Shown one piece after another: positions 39,825 through 49,948 of a stretch of 64,000 nucleotides of DNA. Below the pieces are notes generated by a model. That model did no database searches. It worked only from the letters and a program-made list of their open reading frames with translations, and was not told the DNA's origin. Source of the stretch: an uncultured Oscillibacter sp. (GTDB lineage Bacteria; Bacillota; Clostridia; Oscillospirales; Oscillospiraceae). The stretch covers positions 1 to 64,000 of the forward strand of contig CANPTW010000002.1 in assembly GCA_947577075.1 (NCBI GenBank), in the 5' to 3' direction. The first letter of the stretch is position 1; the number at the start of each line of letters is the position of its first letter. A program made the position numbers and the translations under genes.

Positions 39825-41967
39825 GCCACCCATTCACCCTCTACCATTCGGACAGCCTGGGCAGGGTGTCCAACTGTATGTATCCTCACGCCGTAGAGAT
39901 CACCGATGCCGCCTCCCTTGCCGCCGCTGTCAATTTTGACTATGTGGCGGTGGAGTATAAAAACGGCTACCGCAACAACGCCAACTTTCTCAAGACAAAT
40001 TGTCTGGCCCTGGATTGTGACAACGACCACTCTGAGGACTCCGCCGCCTGGATCACCCCGCAGATTCTGGCCGACTCCCTCCCGGATGTGGCCTTTGCCG
40101 TCCACTACAGCCGGAACAGCGGCAAGGTGAAGAACGGCAAGGCCGCTCGGCCCAAGTTCCATGTGTTTTTCCCTATCCTGGAGCAGATCGACCCCGCCGC
40201 CTACAGTGATATGAAAAAGCGGCTCCAGAGCGAGTTTTCCTTCTTCGATCCCAACGCCCTGGACGCGGCCCGGTTCTTCTTCGGCACCAAAGACCCGAAG
40301 GTGGAGTTTTTCGATGGCAGCCTTACCATTCTGGATTTCCTTGGCGGCACCGCTTTCGAGGACTTGGCGATGCCGGTGGGGGACACCATCCCGGAGGGAC
40401 ACCGCAATTCCCGCCTGTCCCACTTTGCTGGACGCATCCTCAAGCGGCTGGGCAACACGCAGGAGGCCCATGACGCTTTTCTGGCGGAGGCGGGCAAGTG
40501 TGACCCGCCGCTGGAGGACGAGGAGTTGACCGCCATCTGGCGCAGCGCCCTTCGGTTCAACCGACGGGTCCAGCAACAAGAGGGCTACATTCCCCCGGAG
40601 GAATACAGCACTGATTTTCTCTACAGCCCGGAGGATTATACCGATGTGGGGCAGGCTGAGGTGCTGGCCCGTGTGTCTGGCGGAGAACTGCGCTACTCTC
40701 CCGCCACCGACTATATCTGCTACAACGGCACCTATTGGGAGGAGTCCAAGCATGGGGCGCAGGCTGTGGCCCAGAAGCTGACTGCCAATCAACTGGAGGA
40801 GGCCACCGCCGCCGCCGAGGATGCCTGGGCTGTTCTGACCAAAAACGGTGCCGCCGAGATGCTCGCCGCCATGAGCAAGAAAAAGGAGGAGTCCATGCTC
40901 ACCAAAGAGCAGGCTGTTTCCTATGCCAAATACAAAAAGGCAGCGGAGTACAAAGCCTTTGCTCTGGACCGGCGCGGCTCCCGAAACATCACCAACACAC
41001 TGAAGGAGGCCCGCCCCATGCTGGCTATCACGCCGAAAGAGTTGGATGCCGACTGCTACCTCCTGTGTACACCGGAGGCCACCTATGATCTGCGCCGTGG
41101 GATGGCTGGCTGGATGGAGCATCGCCCCAACGACTTCATGACCAAGGTGACCTCGGTGTCTCCCGGCGATAAGGGGGCCGACCTCTGGCAGAAACAGCTC
41201 GACCTGCTGTTCTGCGGTGACCGGGAACTCATCAACTATGTGCAGCTCGTGGCCGGAACCGCCTGTGTGGGGAAGGTGTTCATTGAGCAGATGATCGTCG
41301 CCTACGGATGCGGGGCCAACGGCTGGTGATTGCCGCCGAGCTGGAGGAAGGCACTCGGCTGAACACCGCCACGGTGAAGCAGATGTGTTCCACCGATGAG
41401 GTCTATGCGGAAAAGAAATACAAGGACCCGTTCAGCTTTGTTCCCAGCCATACGCTGGTGCTTTATACCAACCACCTGCCCAAGGTGGGCGCTATCGACG
41501 CCGGTACATGGCGGCGGCTCATCGTGGTGCCGTTCAACGCCCGGATCACCGGGAGCGGCGACATCAAGAACTACGCCGAATATCTCTATGAGAATGCAGG
41601 CCCCGCCATCCTCGCCTGGATGATCGAGGGAGCCAAGCGCGTCATCGACATGGAGTTCCATATCACCCTCCCTCCTGTGGTGGAAGCGGCAATCGCCAAG
41701 TACCGGGAGGAGAACGACTGGCTGGCTCACTTCGTGGCCGACAACTGCGAGGTCGGCGCGGGACTCACCGCCAAGTCCGGCGAGCTATATCAGGCATACC
41801 GCACCTACTGTGCTGACACCGGCGAGTTTTTCCGCAGCACAGCGGAGTTCTATGCCGCGCTGGACACGACGGGTTACACGCGCAGCCGTACCAACAAAGG
41901 AGTCATCGTACATGGCCTCAAGCTGAAAAACCGGGACTTTGCACCTTTTGATGATTTCTTGAACTGA
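39821..41967 (+). pseudogene. P4/D5-type primase-helicase with internal deletion/frameshift at ~41321
   Basis: First ORF ends YGCGANGW*; helicase continues in another frame LVIAAELEEGTRLNTATVKQMCSTDEVYAEKKYKDPFSFVPSHTLVLYTNHLP. Confidence 0.85.
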
Positions 41968-41979
41968 GGGGGCGTGTGT

Positions 41980-42065
41980 AGGTCGTGATAGTCATTTTAC
42001 TAAAATCACTATAGGTTAAAAATTTTAGCCTATAAGACAGTTTATAGAATTAACTGTCACGACCT
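41980..42065. repeat. Nested inverted repeats, AT-rich
   Basis: AGGTCGTGATAGT/ACTGTCACGACCT (12/13) enclosing TATAGGTTAAAA/TTTTAGCCTATA (11/12). Confidence 0.65.
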
Positions 42066-42091
42066 GCACTGCTCCGATTTTTGGAGGAACT

Positions 42092-42376
42092 ATGGCAGCA
42101 GAAAAAATGACCGAGCGCAAGCTCGTGCAGGCAGTTCACCTGATGGGCGGGCTGGCCCTGAAGTTCGTAAGTTCGGGCTTCGATGGGGTCCCCGACCGAG
42201 TTGTGCTGCTCCCCGGTGGAAAGGCGGCTTTCGTGGAATTGAAAGCCCCCGGAAAGAAAATGCGTCCGTTGCAGGTAAGGCGGAAAAATCAGATCGAGGC
42301 TCTGGGCTTTTCGGTGTACTGCATCGACAGGCCGGAGCAGATCGGAGGTGTCCTCAGTGAAATACAGTCCTCATGA
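42092..42376 (+). CDS. VRR-NUC domain protein
   Basis: GVPDRVVLLPGGKAAFVELKAPGKKMRPLQ. Confidence 0.85.
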   Translation: MAAEKMTERKLVQAVHLMGGLALKFVSSGFDGVPDRVVLLPGGKAAFVELKAPGKKMRPLQVRRKNQIEALGFSVYCIDRPEQIGGVLSEIQSS

Positions 42377-43736
42377 TTACCAGACCTATGCGACCAATTT
42401 CCTCCTGATGCACCCCGCCTCCGCCATCTTCCTCGATTGCGGTCTTGGCAAGAGCGTCATCACCCTCACCGCACTCTTTGACCTGTGTCTGGACAGCTTT
42501 CTGATTCGGAAGGTGCTGGTCATCGCCCCGCTCCGGGTGGCGCGGGACACCTGGCCTTCCGAACTGCGGAAGTGGGACCACCTCCGGGGCCTGTCCTGGT
42601 CGCTGGCGGTGGGGAGCGAGGTCGAGCGGAAAGCGGCGCTGCACCAGCGGGCCTTCGTGTACATCATCAACCGGGAGAACGTCCAGTGGCTCATCGAGGA
42701 CAGCGGCCTCCCCTTCGACTACGACATGGTGGTGGTCGATGAACTGTCCTCTTTCAAGTCCTATCAGGCCAAGCGGTTCCGCGCCCTGTTGAAAGTCCGC
42801 CCCGGCGTCAAACGCATCGTGGGGCTGACCGGCACTCCCTCCAGCAACGGCCTGATGGACCTCTGGGCGGAGTTCCGGCTCCTGGATATGGGCCAGCGGT
42901 TGGGACGGTACATTACCCACTACCGCGCCCGGTATTTCCAGCCGGACAAGCGCAACGGCCAGGTGGTGTTCTCCTACAAGCCCCTCCCCGGCGCAGAGGA
43001 GGCCATCTACGAGAAAATTTCCGACATCACCATCTCCATGCGGGCCACCGACCACCTCCAGATGCCGGAGTGTGTGTTCAATGAGGTGCGGGTGGACCTC
43101 TCCGAACAGGAACGGCGAACCTACGACACCATGCGGTCTGAACTGGTGGTTTCCCTAGGCGGTGAGGAGGTGGATGCCGGGAACGCGGCGGCTCTGGGGA
43201 ACAAGCTGTCCCAGATGGCGAACGGGGCCGTCTATGGCGAGGACAAGCGTGTATTCCCCATCCACGACCGAAAGCTGGACGCGCTGGAGGACCTCATCGA
43301 AGCGGCGAACGGAAAGCCGGTGCTGGTGGCCTACTGGTTCCAGCATGACTGGGAGCGGATCGCCGCCCGGCTCCGAAAACTTCACATCCCTTTCTCCCCG
43401 CTGGACACATCTGAGAGCATCGCCCGGTGGAATCGCGGGGAGCTGCCAGTGGCCCTCATCCACCCGGCCTCTGCCGGACATGGGCTGAACCTCCAAGCGG
43501 GCGGCTCCACCCTGGTTTGGTTCGGGCTGACCTGGTCGCTGGAATTGTACCAGCAGGCCAACGCCCGCCTCTAGCGGCAGGGACAGACGGAAACGGTGGT
43601 CATCCACCACATCATTGCCGTTGACACGATTGACGAGCGGATCATGACCGCTCTGAGCAGAAAGGAAAAATCACAGTCCGCATTGATCGATGCGGTGAAA
43701 GCGAATCTGGAGGTGCAGCCGATTGACCCCCTATGA
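42348..43736 (+). pseudogene. SNF2-type phage helicase with in-frame TAG at 43572-43574
   Basis: LDCGLGKSVITL, VVVDELSSFK, QANARL*RQGQTETVVIHHIIAVDTIDERIM. Confidence 0.85.
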
Positions 43737-43944
43737 AAATCTGGCAAATGGCATCGTCTTGAGGGCTGTTGACGATTATCGGGATGCACTGCGGGATTTG
43801 AGGGTCAATCCCAGCTATCCCGATGCCCTGCGCACAGTTTCGGAGGTCGAGCGGTTCTTCCGCTCCGGCTGGTTCTCTGTTCTGACCTCTGTGGACGGTT
43901 TGGTGCTTTTAGAAAAATTACAGAAGGAGTGCGATAAAAAATGA
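43723..43944 (+). CDS. Small phage protein
   Basis: 73 aa, TTG start, phage operon position. Confidence 0.5.
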   Translation: MTPYENLANGIVLRAVDDYRDALRDLRVNPSYPDALRTVSEVERFFRSGWFSVLTSVDGLVLLEKLQKECDKK

Positions 43945-44357
43945 AGGCAAAAGAATATCTCTCCCAAGCGTATCGCCTGGATAACCGCATCAACAGCAAG
44001 ATCGACCAGGTGGCCTCGTTGAACATTCTGGCTACCAAATGCACATCCAATGTCACGGGGATGCCGAAGGCTCCCAATCAGGGCGGTTCCACAATGGCGG
44101 ATGCGGTGGTGAAGATTATCGACCTACAAGCGGAGATCAACCGGGACATCGACCGGCTGGTGGATTTGAAACGTGAGCTGATGCGGACCATCAAGGCGGT
44201 GGATGATGTTGACTGCCAGTTTCTCCTGGAAGGGCGCTACCTCTGCTACAAGTCCTGGGAGCAGATCGCGGTGGAGATGGGCTTTCGGCTCCGCCATGTC
44301 TACGAGGTACACAGCAAGGCTCTAAATAAAATTGAAAAAATTCTGGCCGCGCAGTAA
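43941..44357 (+). CDS. DUF1492-like phage protein (sigma-like HTH)
   Basis: YLSQAYRLDNRINSKIDQVASL...RYLCYKSWEQIAVEMGFRLRHVYEVHSKALNKIE. Confidence 0.7.
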   Translation: MKAKEYLSQAYRLDNRINSKIDQVASLNILATKCTSNVTGMPKAPNQGGSTMADAVVKIIDLQAEINRDIDRLVDLKRELMRTIKAVDDVDCQFLLEGRYLCYKSWEQIAVEMGFRLRHVYEVHSKALNKIEKILAAQ

Positions 44358-44481
44358 AACGCACTATTTCGCACTAAGGGAATGGTGTATCATGTAGGAT
44401 AGGAAAACAGGATAAAGGACAGCCATCGTGGGAGCAGCCTCCCTCGGTGGCTTTTCTTTTGCCCGGATGGAGGTGACCACC

Positions 44482-44853
44482 ATGCCCAGGATGCCAAAAC
44501 ACCCCTGCGGTTTCCCCGGCTGTCCCAACCTGACCGATGGGCGGTTCTGCGAAGTCCACGCCAAGCAGGAGAACCGCCGCTACGAACGCTACCAGCGGGA
44601 CCCCGCCACCAAGCGGCGCTACGGCAGAGCGTGGCAGCGCATCCGCGACCGATACGCCGCCGCCCACCCCTTCTGCGAGGAGTGCTACAAACGCGGCATC
44701 CTCACCCCTACCGAGGAAATCCACCACATCGTTCCGCTGTCCCACGGCGGCACTCATGCGGAGGATAACCTCATGGCGCTGTGCAAGCCATGCCACTCCC
44801 GCATCACGGTGGAGATGGGCGACCGCTGGCCCCGAAAAGAGTACACCTACTGA
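44482..44853 (+). CDS. HNH endonuclease
   Basis: CEECYKRGILTPTEEIHHIVPLSHGGTHAEDNLMALCKPCHSRIT. Confidence 0.92.
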   Translation: MPRMPKHPCGFPGCPNLTDGRFCEVHAKQENRRYERYQRDPATKRRYGRAWQRIRDRYAAAHPFCEECYKRGILTPTEEIHHIVPLSHGGTHAEDNLMALCKPCHSRITVEMGDRWPRKEYTY

Positions 44854-44973
44854 CCCCAGGGGCGGGTCAAATCTCTACAGCCCTTGCCCCGTGGGGAACG
44901 GCGCGGGGTCTTTTGCGCAAAATCGCGGTTTCAAACGGGATATATACCCCGGTAGCGAGAGGAGGTGTGAGCC

Positions 44974-45528
44974 GTGGCGAAGGACGGCACCAACCGGGGC
45001 GGCGCTCGTGTGGGCGCGGGAGCCAAGAAAAAGGCTCTGGCGGACAAGATCGCCGAGGGCAATCCCGGCAGGCGGCGGCTGACCGTCACCGACTTCGACA
45101 CCACCGCCGACCTGGAGGGCCAGCCCATGCCCAAGCCCTCCGCCCTGCTCTCCGCCACCCAGAAGGACGGCAGGCCGCTCATCGCCGCCGAGATATACGA
45201 GGCCATCTGGAACTGGCTGGCCCAGCGCCGGTGTGCCTCGTTGGTTTCTCCCCAGCTCCTGGAGCGGTACGCCATGAGCGTGGCCCGGTGGATTCAGTGT
45301 GAGGAGGCCATCACCGAGTACGGCTTCCTCGCCAAGCACCCCACTACTGGCAACGCCATCCAAAGCCCCTATGTGGCCATGAGCCAGAATTTCATGTCCC
45401 AGACCAACCGGCTGTGGATGGAGATTTACCAGATCGTGAAAGAAAGCTGCGCCGGGGAGTACGGCGGAGCCACACCCCAGGATGATGTGATGGAGCGGCT
45501 GCTCCAGGCCCGGAAGGGGAAAATCTGA
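44974..45528 (+). CDS. P27-family phage terminase small subunit
   Basis: GGARVGAGAKKKALADKIAEGNPGRR; downstream of HNH. Confidence 0.82.
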   Translation: MAKDGTNRGGARVGAGAKKKALADKIAEGNPGRRRLTVTDFDTTADLEGQPMPKPSALLSATQKDGRPLIAAEIYEAIWNWLAQRRCASLVSPQLLERYAMSVARWIQCEEAITEYGFLAKHPTTGNAIQSPYVAMSQNFMSQTNRLWMEIYQIVKESCAGEYGGATPQDDVMERLLQARKGKI

Positions 45529-45542
45529 GAAGGGAGTCCAGC

Positions 45543-46786
45543 ATGGTAATTGAGAAAAAGCGCACGGCGGATCTGATTCCCGCCGACTACAATCCCCGGA
45601 AGGACCTCAAGCCGGGGACGCTGAATATGAAAAGCTGAAACGCTCCATCGCGCAGTTCGGCTATGTGGAGCCGGTGATCTGGAACAGGACCACCGGCTTT
45701 GTCATGGGCGGACACCAGCGGCTGAAGGTGCTGCTGGATATGGGCATCACTGAGGTGGAGTGCGTAGTGGTGGAGATGGATGCCGAGAAGGAAAAGGCGC
45801 TCAACATCGCCCTCAACAAAATCTCCGGCGAGTGGGACAAGGACAAGCTGGCCCTGCTCATCGCCGACCTCCAGGGAGCCGACTTCGATGTGTCCCTCAC
45901 CGGCTTCGAACCTGCGGAGATCGACTCGCTGTTCAAGGATACCCAGCAGAGCAAGGTCAAGGATGATGATTTCGATGTGGAGGCCGAGCTGAAGGAGCCT
46001 CCCTTTACCAAGGCCGGGGATGTGTGGACGCTGGGTCGGCACCGGCTGGTCTGCGGCGACAGCACCAAGACCGAGACCTTCGCCATGCTCATGGGTGACC
46101 GCAAGGCCAACCTGGTCATCACCGACCCGCCCTACAATGTGAACTACGAGGGCAGCGCCGGAAAAATCCAGAATGACAACATGGGGAACGAGGCGTTCTA
46201 CCAGTTCCTCCTGGCGGCATTCCAAAACACCGAGGCAGTGATGGCGGATGACGCCAGCATCTATGTATTCCACGCCGACACCGAGGGGTTGAACTTCCGC
46301 CGCGCCTTTGCGGATGCCGGGTTCCGGCTCTCCGGGACGTGTATCTGGAAAAAGCAATCTTTGGTGCTGGGCCGCTCCCCCTATCAGTGGCAGCATGAGC
46401 CGATTCTGTTCGGCTGGAAGAAAAAAGGCAAGCACCAGTGGTACACCGGGCGGAAGGAGTCCACCATTTGGGAGTTCGATAAGCCCAAGAAGAATGGCGA
46501 CCACCCCACCATGAAGCCGATCCCGCTGCTGGCCTACCCCATCATGAACTCCAGCATGAGCAACACCCTGGTGCTGGACCCCTTCGGCGGCTCCGGCTCC
46601 ACGCTGATTGCCTGTGAGCAGACCGACCGCTCCTGCTGCACTATCGAATTGGATGAGAAGTTCTGCGATGTGATCGTCAAGCGGTACATCGAGCAGGTCG
46701 GCTCCGCCGATGGCATTTCTGTCCAGCGGGATGGGCTGACCTACCGTTATGATGAACTGGTGGGCGAAGAAATCCCGCTGTTTTGA
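45543..46786 (+). pseudogene. ParB-like/DNA methyltransferase fusion with frameshift near 45619
   Basis: MVIEKKRTADLIPADYNPRKDLKPG then frame change to YEKLKRSIAQFGYVEPVIWNRTTG; DPPYNVNYEG and DPFGGSGSTLIA motifs. Confidence 0.82.
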
Positions 46787-46802
46787 TGGAGGGGCGCAGA
46801 TG

Positions 46803-47630
46803 GACAAACCTACACTCCGGGTCTGTAGCTTTTCTGGCGGGAAGGACTCGACCGCCATGCTCCTCCGGCTGTTGGAGGAGGGCATCCAAGTGGATGTGAT
46901 TTTGTTCTGTGATACCGGGCTGGAATTTCCCGCCCTCTACGACCACATTCGGAAAGTGGAGCGGAATATCGGCAGGGAGATCACCACAGTCAAATGTGCA
47001 GATGATTTCGAATACCTCTTTGCCCGCAAGAAAATCACACGAAAGCGGAAAACCCAGAATGCCGCCAGATACGGCATGGAGCGGAATGGGTATAGCTGGG
47101 CAGGTCCAAAGATGCGCTGGTGTATTGAACTGTTGAAAAATCAACCGCGAGAGCAGTTTCTACAGCATTTGCGAGAGGAATACACGGTGCTGGAATATGT
47201 TGGTATTGCGGCTGATGAGGCTTATCGGCTCTCCCGTAAGTGTAATCAGCGCCCCAATGTGCGACATCCGTTGGTAGAATGGGGCATGACTGAGGCCGAC
47301 TGTCTCGCCTACTGCAAGGAGCGCGGCTACGATTGGAGCGGTCTGTATGAAAAATTCCACCGGGTTTCCTGTTGGTGCTGCCCACTCCAATCGTTGGCGG
47401 ATTGTCGCGTGTTATACCGGGATTTCCCCGATCTGTGGGAACAGCTCAAGCGGTGGGACGCCATGACCTGGCGCACCTTCAAAGATGGATACTCTGTAAT
47501 TCAACTGGAACAACGCTTTGATTTTGAGGACGAGTGGCTGAAAGCCGGAAAGCGCCTCAGAACCAAGGCGTTTTATTCTGCCCTGCGGGAAAGATTGGCG
47601 GTGAACAATGCCTCGGATAGCAATCATTGA
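46803..47630 (+). CDS. Phage PAPS-reductase-family protein
   Basis: SFSGGKDSTAMLLRLLEEG PP-loop; CWCCPLQSL. Confidence 0.82.
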   Translation, partial: DKPTLRVCSFSGGKDSTAMLLRLLEEGIQVDVILFCDTGLEFPALYDHIRKVERNIGREITTVKCADDFEYLFARKKITRKRKTQNAARYGMERNGYSWAGPKMRWCIELLKNQPREQFLQHLREEYTVLEYVGIAADEAYRLSRKCNQRPNVRHPLVEWGMTEADCLAYCKERGYDWSGLYEKFHRVSCWCCPLQSLADCRVLYRDFPDLWEQLKRWDAMTWRTFKDGYSVIQLEQRFDFEDEWLKAGKRLRTKAFYSALRERLAVNNASDSNH

Positions 47631-48030
47631 TGCAGACCTTATCGGTCGAAAACGACATCGTTTCCCAAACTTGGCCTGTATGAAGCTGTCCGGCTACTGG
47701 AAATCGCAGGGAACGGACGTGACACTGAAGACCGATTTCTTTGGCCTGGACAGCTTCGACAAGGTGTTCATTTCAAAAGTTTTTACCGATACGCCGGTGC
47801 CAGATGACGTACTCTCTCTGCCGAATATCCAATATGGCGGTACAGGATTTTTCTATGACAAGGCTGCGCCTTTGCCAGATGAGGTCGAACACCATAAGCC
47901 TGACTATCATCTGTATGACTTTTGGGTGGAACAGCAGCTCTCAGCAGGCAGAAAAGTGCGAGACTTCATCTACTACACCGATTATTCCATCGGATTTCTA
48001 ACTCGTGGCTGCTTCCGCAAATGCGGATAA
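47608..48030 (+). pseudogene. Phage radical SAM protein truncated inside Fe-S motif
   Basis: RIAIIDADLIGRKRHRFPNLACMKLSGYWKSQG...YSIGFLTRGCFRKCG*. Confidence 0.72.
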
Positions 48031-48101
48031 TCCGAGAAATGGGATTACAGGCAAAACCCTTGAACCGCATTAACCCACTCATGTGAGAGGAGGCAGGCTA
48101 T

Positions 48102-48392
48102 ATGATTCCACAAGTTGTCCAAGTCTTAGCGGGAGAAGACTTTACCGTTTATGTCTATTTCCTTGACGGCACGATTCGACTTCTGGACGCAAAGCCTCTT
48201 TTGAAGCAGGCTGGCGTTTTTTCTCCGCTTTGTGATGAGGCCACGTTCCGGAACAGCCTGACGGTAATGAACGGCACGGTTGCCTGGGATTTGGAAGGGA
48301 CGAGAAATACCAGCGCCTGTATTGACCTTGATCCTTGTGAGATATACGACGGTTGCCCCTCCGTCACAGACCCGCTTCAAGAGGTAATTTGA
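48102..48392 (+). CDS. DUF2442 protein
   Basis: YVYFLDGTIRLLDAKPLL...FRNSLTVMNGTVAWDLEGTRNTSACIDLDPCEIY. Confidence 0.75.
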   Translation: MIPQVVQVLAGEDFTVYVYFLDGTIRLLDAKPLLKQAGVFSPLCDEATFRNSLTVMNGTVAWDLEGTRNTSACIDLDPCEIYDGCPSVTDPLQEVI

Positions 48393-48521
48393 CTTCTGAC
48401 CCACAACTTGACCCACGATAGGAAAAACCTGGGCGGAGAGAACAGGAGGTTAAAATGACAAAATCCGGGCATGAAAGGCCCGGATGGAGGGAACAGGATA
48501 TACCTTCTCTCTTTATCGAAT

Positions 48522-48567
48522 CTTCACACGCATGAGGCCACTGGTTCGAGTCCAGTAGTCTCCACCA
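48522..48567 (+). tRNA. 3' remnant of a tRNA-Val(CAC)-like gene (att-site candidate)
   Basis: Loop TTCACAC, GCATG stem strand, T-arm ACTGG-TTCGAGT-CCAGT, acceptor strand AGTCTCC + ACCA; no 5' half. Confidence 0.6.
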
Positions 48568-48882
48568 TAGTAGTCGAAACCTGTGTGTAAGATAGTTATA
48601 CGCAGGCTTTGCTTTTACTTTGCTTTTACTTGGTAAAGTTGAATTAAAATCGCAGTTCCAAATTGGCTACAATTACATATCGCAGGTATCAACAAGCAGA
48701 TTTAAGGAGATTGGTTCTCTCTTAAACCTGTTTTTATTTATGTTTAAGAAAGACTAACTATTAGAAGTCAAGACTTGAATTAGAAAAAAATAGAAAGAAG
48801 GGATACGGAGCCACAAGACAGAAAAAGGGCGCAAGGAAGCAGGCGTCCAAGAGGACGCCAGGATAAGAAAGTGCAGGATGAT

Positions 48883-49905
48883 TTATGCGATTGTGACCGG
48901 CTGGTAATGAAGTCTGGACTTCTCCATTGCGTAGATAAGCCGCACCAGTTTCTTGGCAGCATGAGACAAAGCCACATTATAGTGCTTGCCTTCAGCTCGC
49001 TTCTTGGCAAGATAGGCGGCAAAGATAGGGTCCCAAATGCAGACGTACTTGGTAGCGTTGTAAATAGCAAAGCGTAGGTATCTGGAGCCTCGTTTCTCCA
49101 TATGGGCGTAGCAGTTGTTGAGCTGCCCGGACTGGTAGATGGAGGGAGACAGACCGGCGTAAGCCAAAACCTTGTCGGGAGAATCAAAACGGGAGAAGTC
49201 ACCTACCTCAGCCAGTATCATGCCCCCATCCTCACTCCCATGCCGGGAATGGTGGTAATGGGAGAGTGCAGCTTCTCCATAATGGACTGGATAGAGGCTT
49301 CAATGTCTGTTATTTCGGCATCCAGTTCCCGGATGAGACGGATAATGTGCCGGAGTTCCAGAGATTTGGCGGGCATAACAGAGCCAACGGAGGCTTTGGC
49401 GGCGTCCCGGATGGACACCGCTACGTCCCGTCCATACCGGCCCTTAGAGGCATCAGTCAGCAAGAACTTCAGCCTGGTAAGGTTGGCCTGGGCAATCTGC
49501 TTGGCTCCAGGGTACTCTTCCGGGAGAGTGTAGACGGAGTTCATGTGGAGGGTAGGAACCAGCTTTTCCAACTCGGGGAACATGATACAGACCAGACGGG
49601 AGACTGACTACTTGAGCTTGGCTCGCTCTCGGACTTTATCAAATCTGTATCTTGTGAGTGACTTTAGCTCCTCGTTGTGGTATGCTGTATCCGTGTAGGG
49701 CTTGAGGCCCAAATCGGACAAGAGCATAGCCGCAATGGTACGCGCGTCAACTTTATCGGTCTTGGTTTTCCGTAAGGAGAGGCTTTTTCGGTACAGGTTG
49801 GTGTGCAGGGGATTCAAGACGTAGGTTGGTAGGCCGCTGTCAAGAAGAAAATCGCCGCAGATGTAGATTTCTCCCGGCATGGACGCGTCCCGCAGGAGGG
49901 TGACC
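48883..49905 (-). pseudogene. IS110 family transposase remnant (N-terminus missing, internal stop and frameshift)
   Basis: GLPTYVLNPLHTNLYRKSLSLRKTKTDKVDARTIAAML; HSPITTIPGMGVRMGA / MILAEVGDFSRFDSPDKVLAYAGLSPSIYQSG. Confidence 0.82.
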
Positions 49906-49948
49906 TTTGCACCGGAATTGCTGCCGCCAAAGGCGTTGGCCAGGGCCG

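Noticed and set aside
37680-43574. Stop-codon reassignment or suppression in the phage module (TAA and TAG in-frame)
   Set aside because: Different stop codons at positions expecting different residues, alongside a frameshift and a deletion, fit gene decay better; no suppressor tRNA seen
48586-48640. Short tandem repeat TTTGCTTTTACTTTGCTTTTAC as a CRISPR-like array
   Set aside because: Only two 11-nt copies with no spacers; no cas genes in the window
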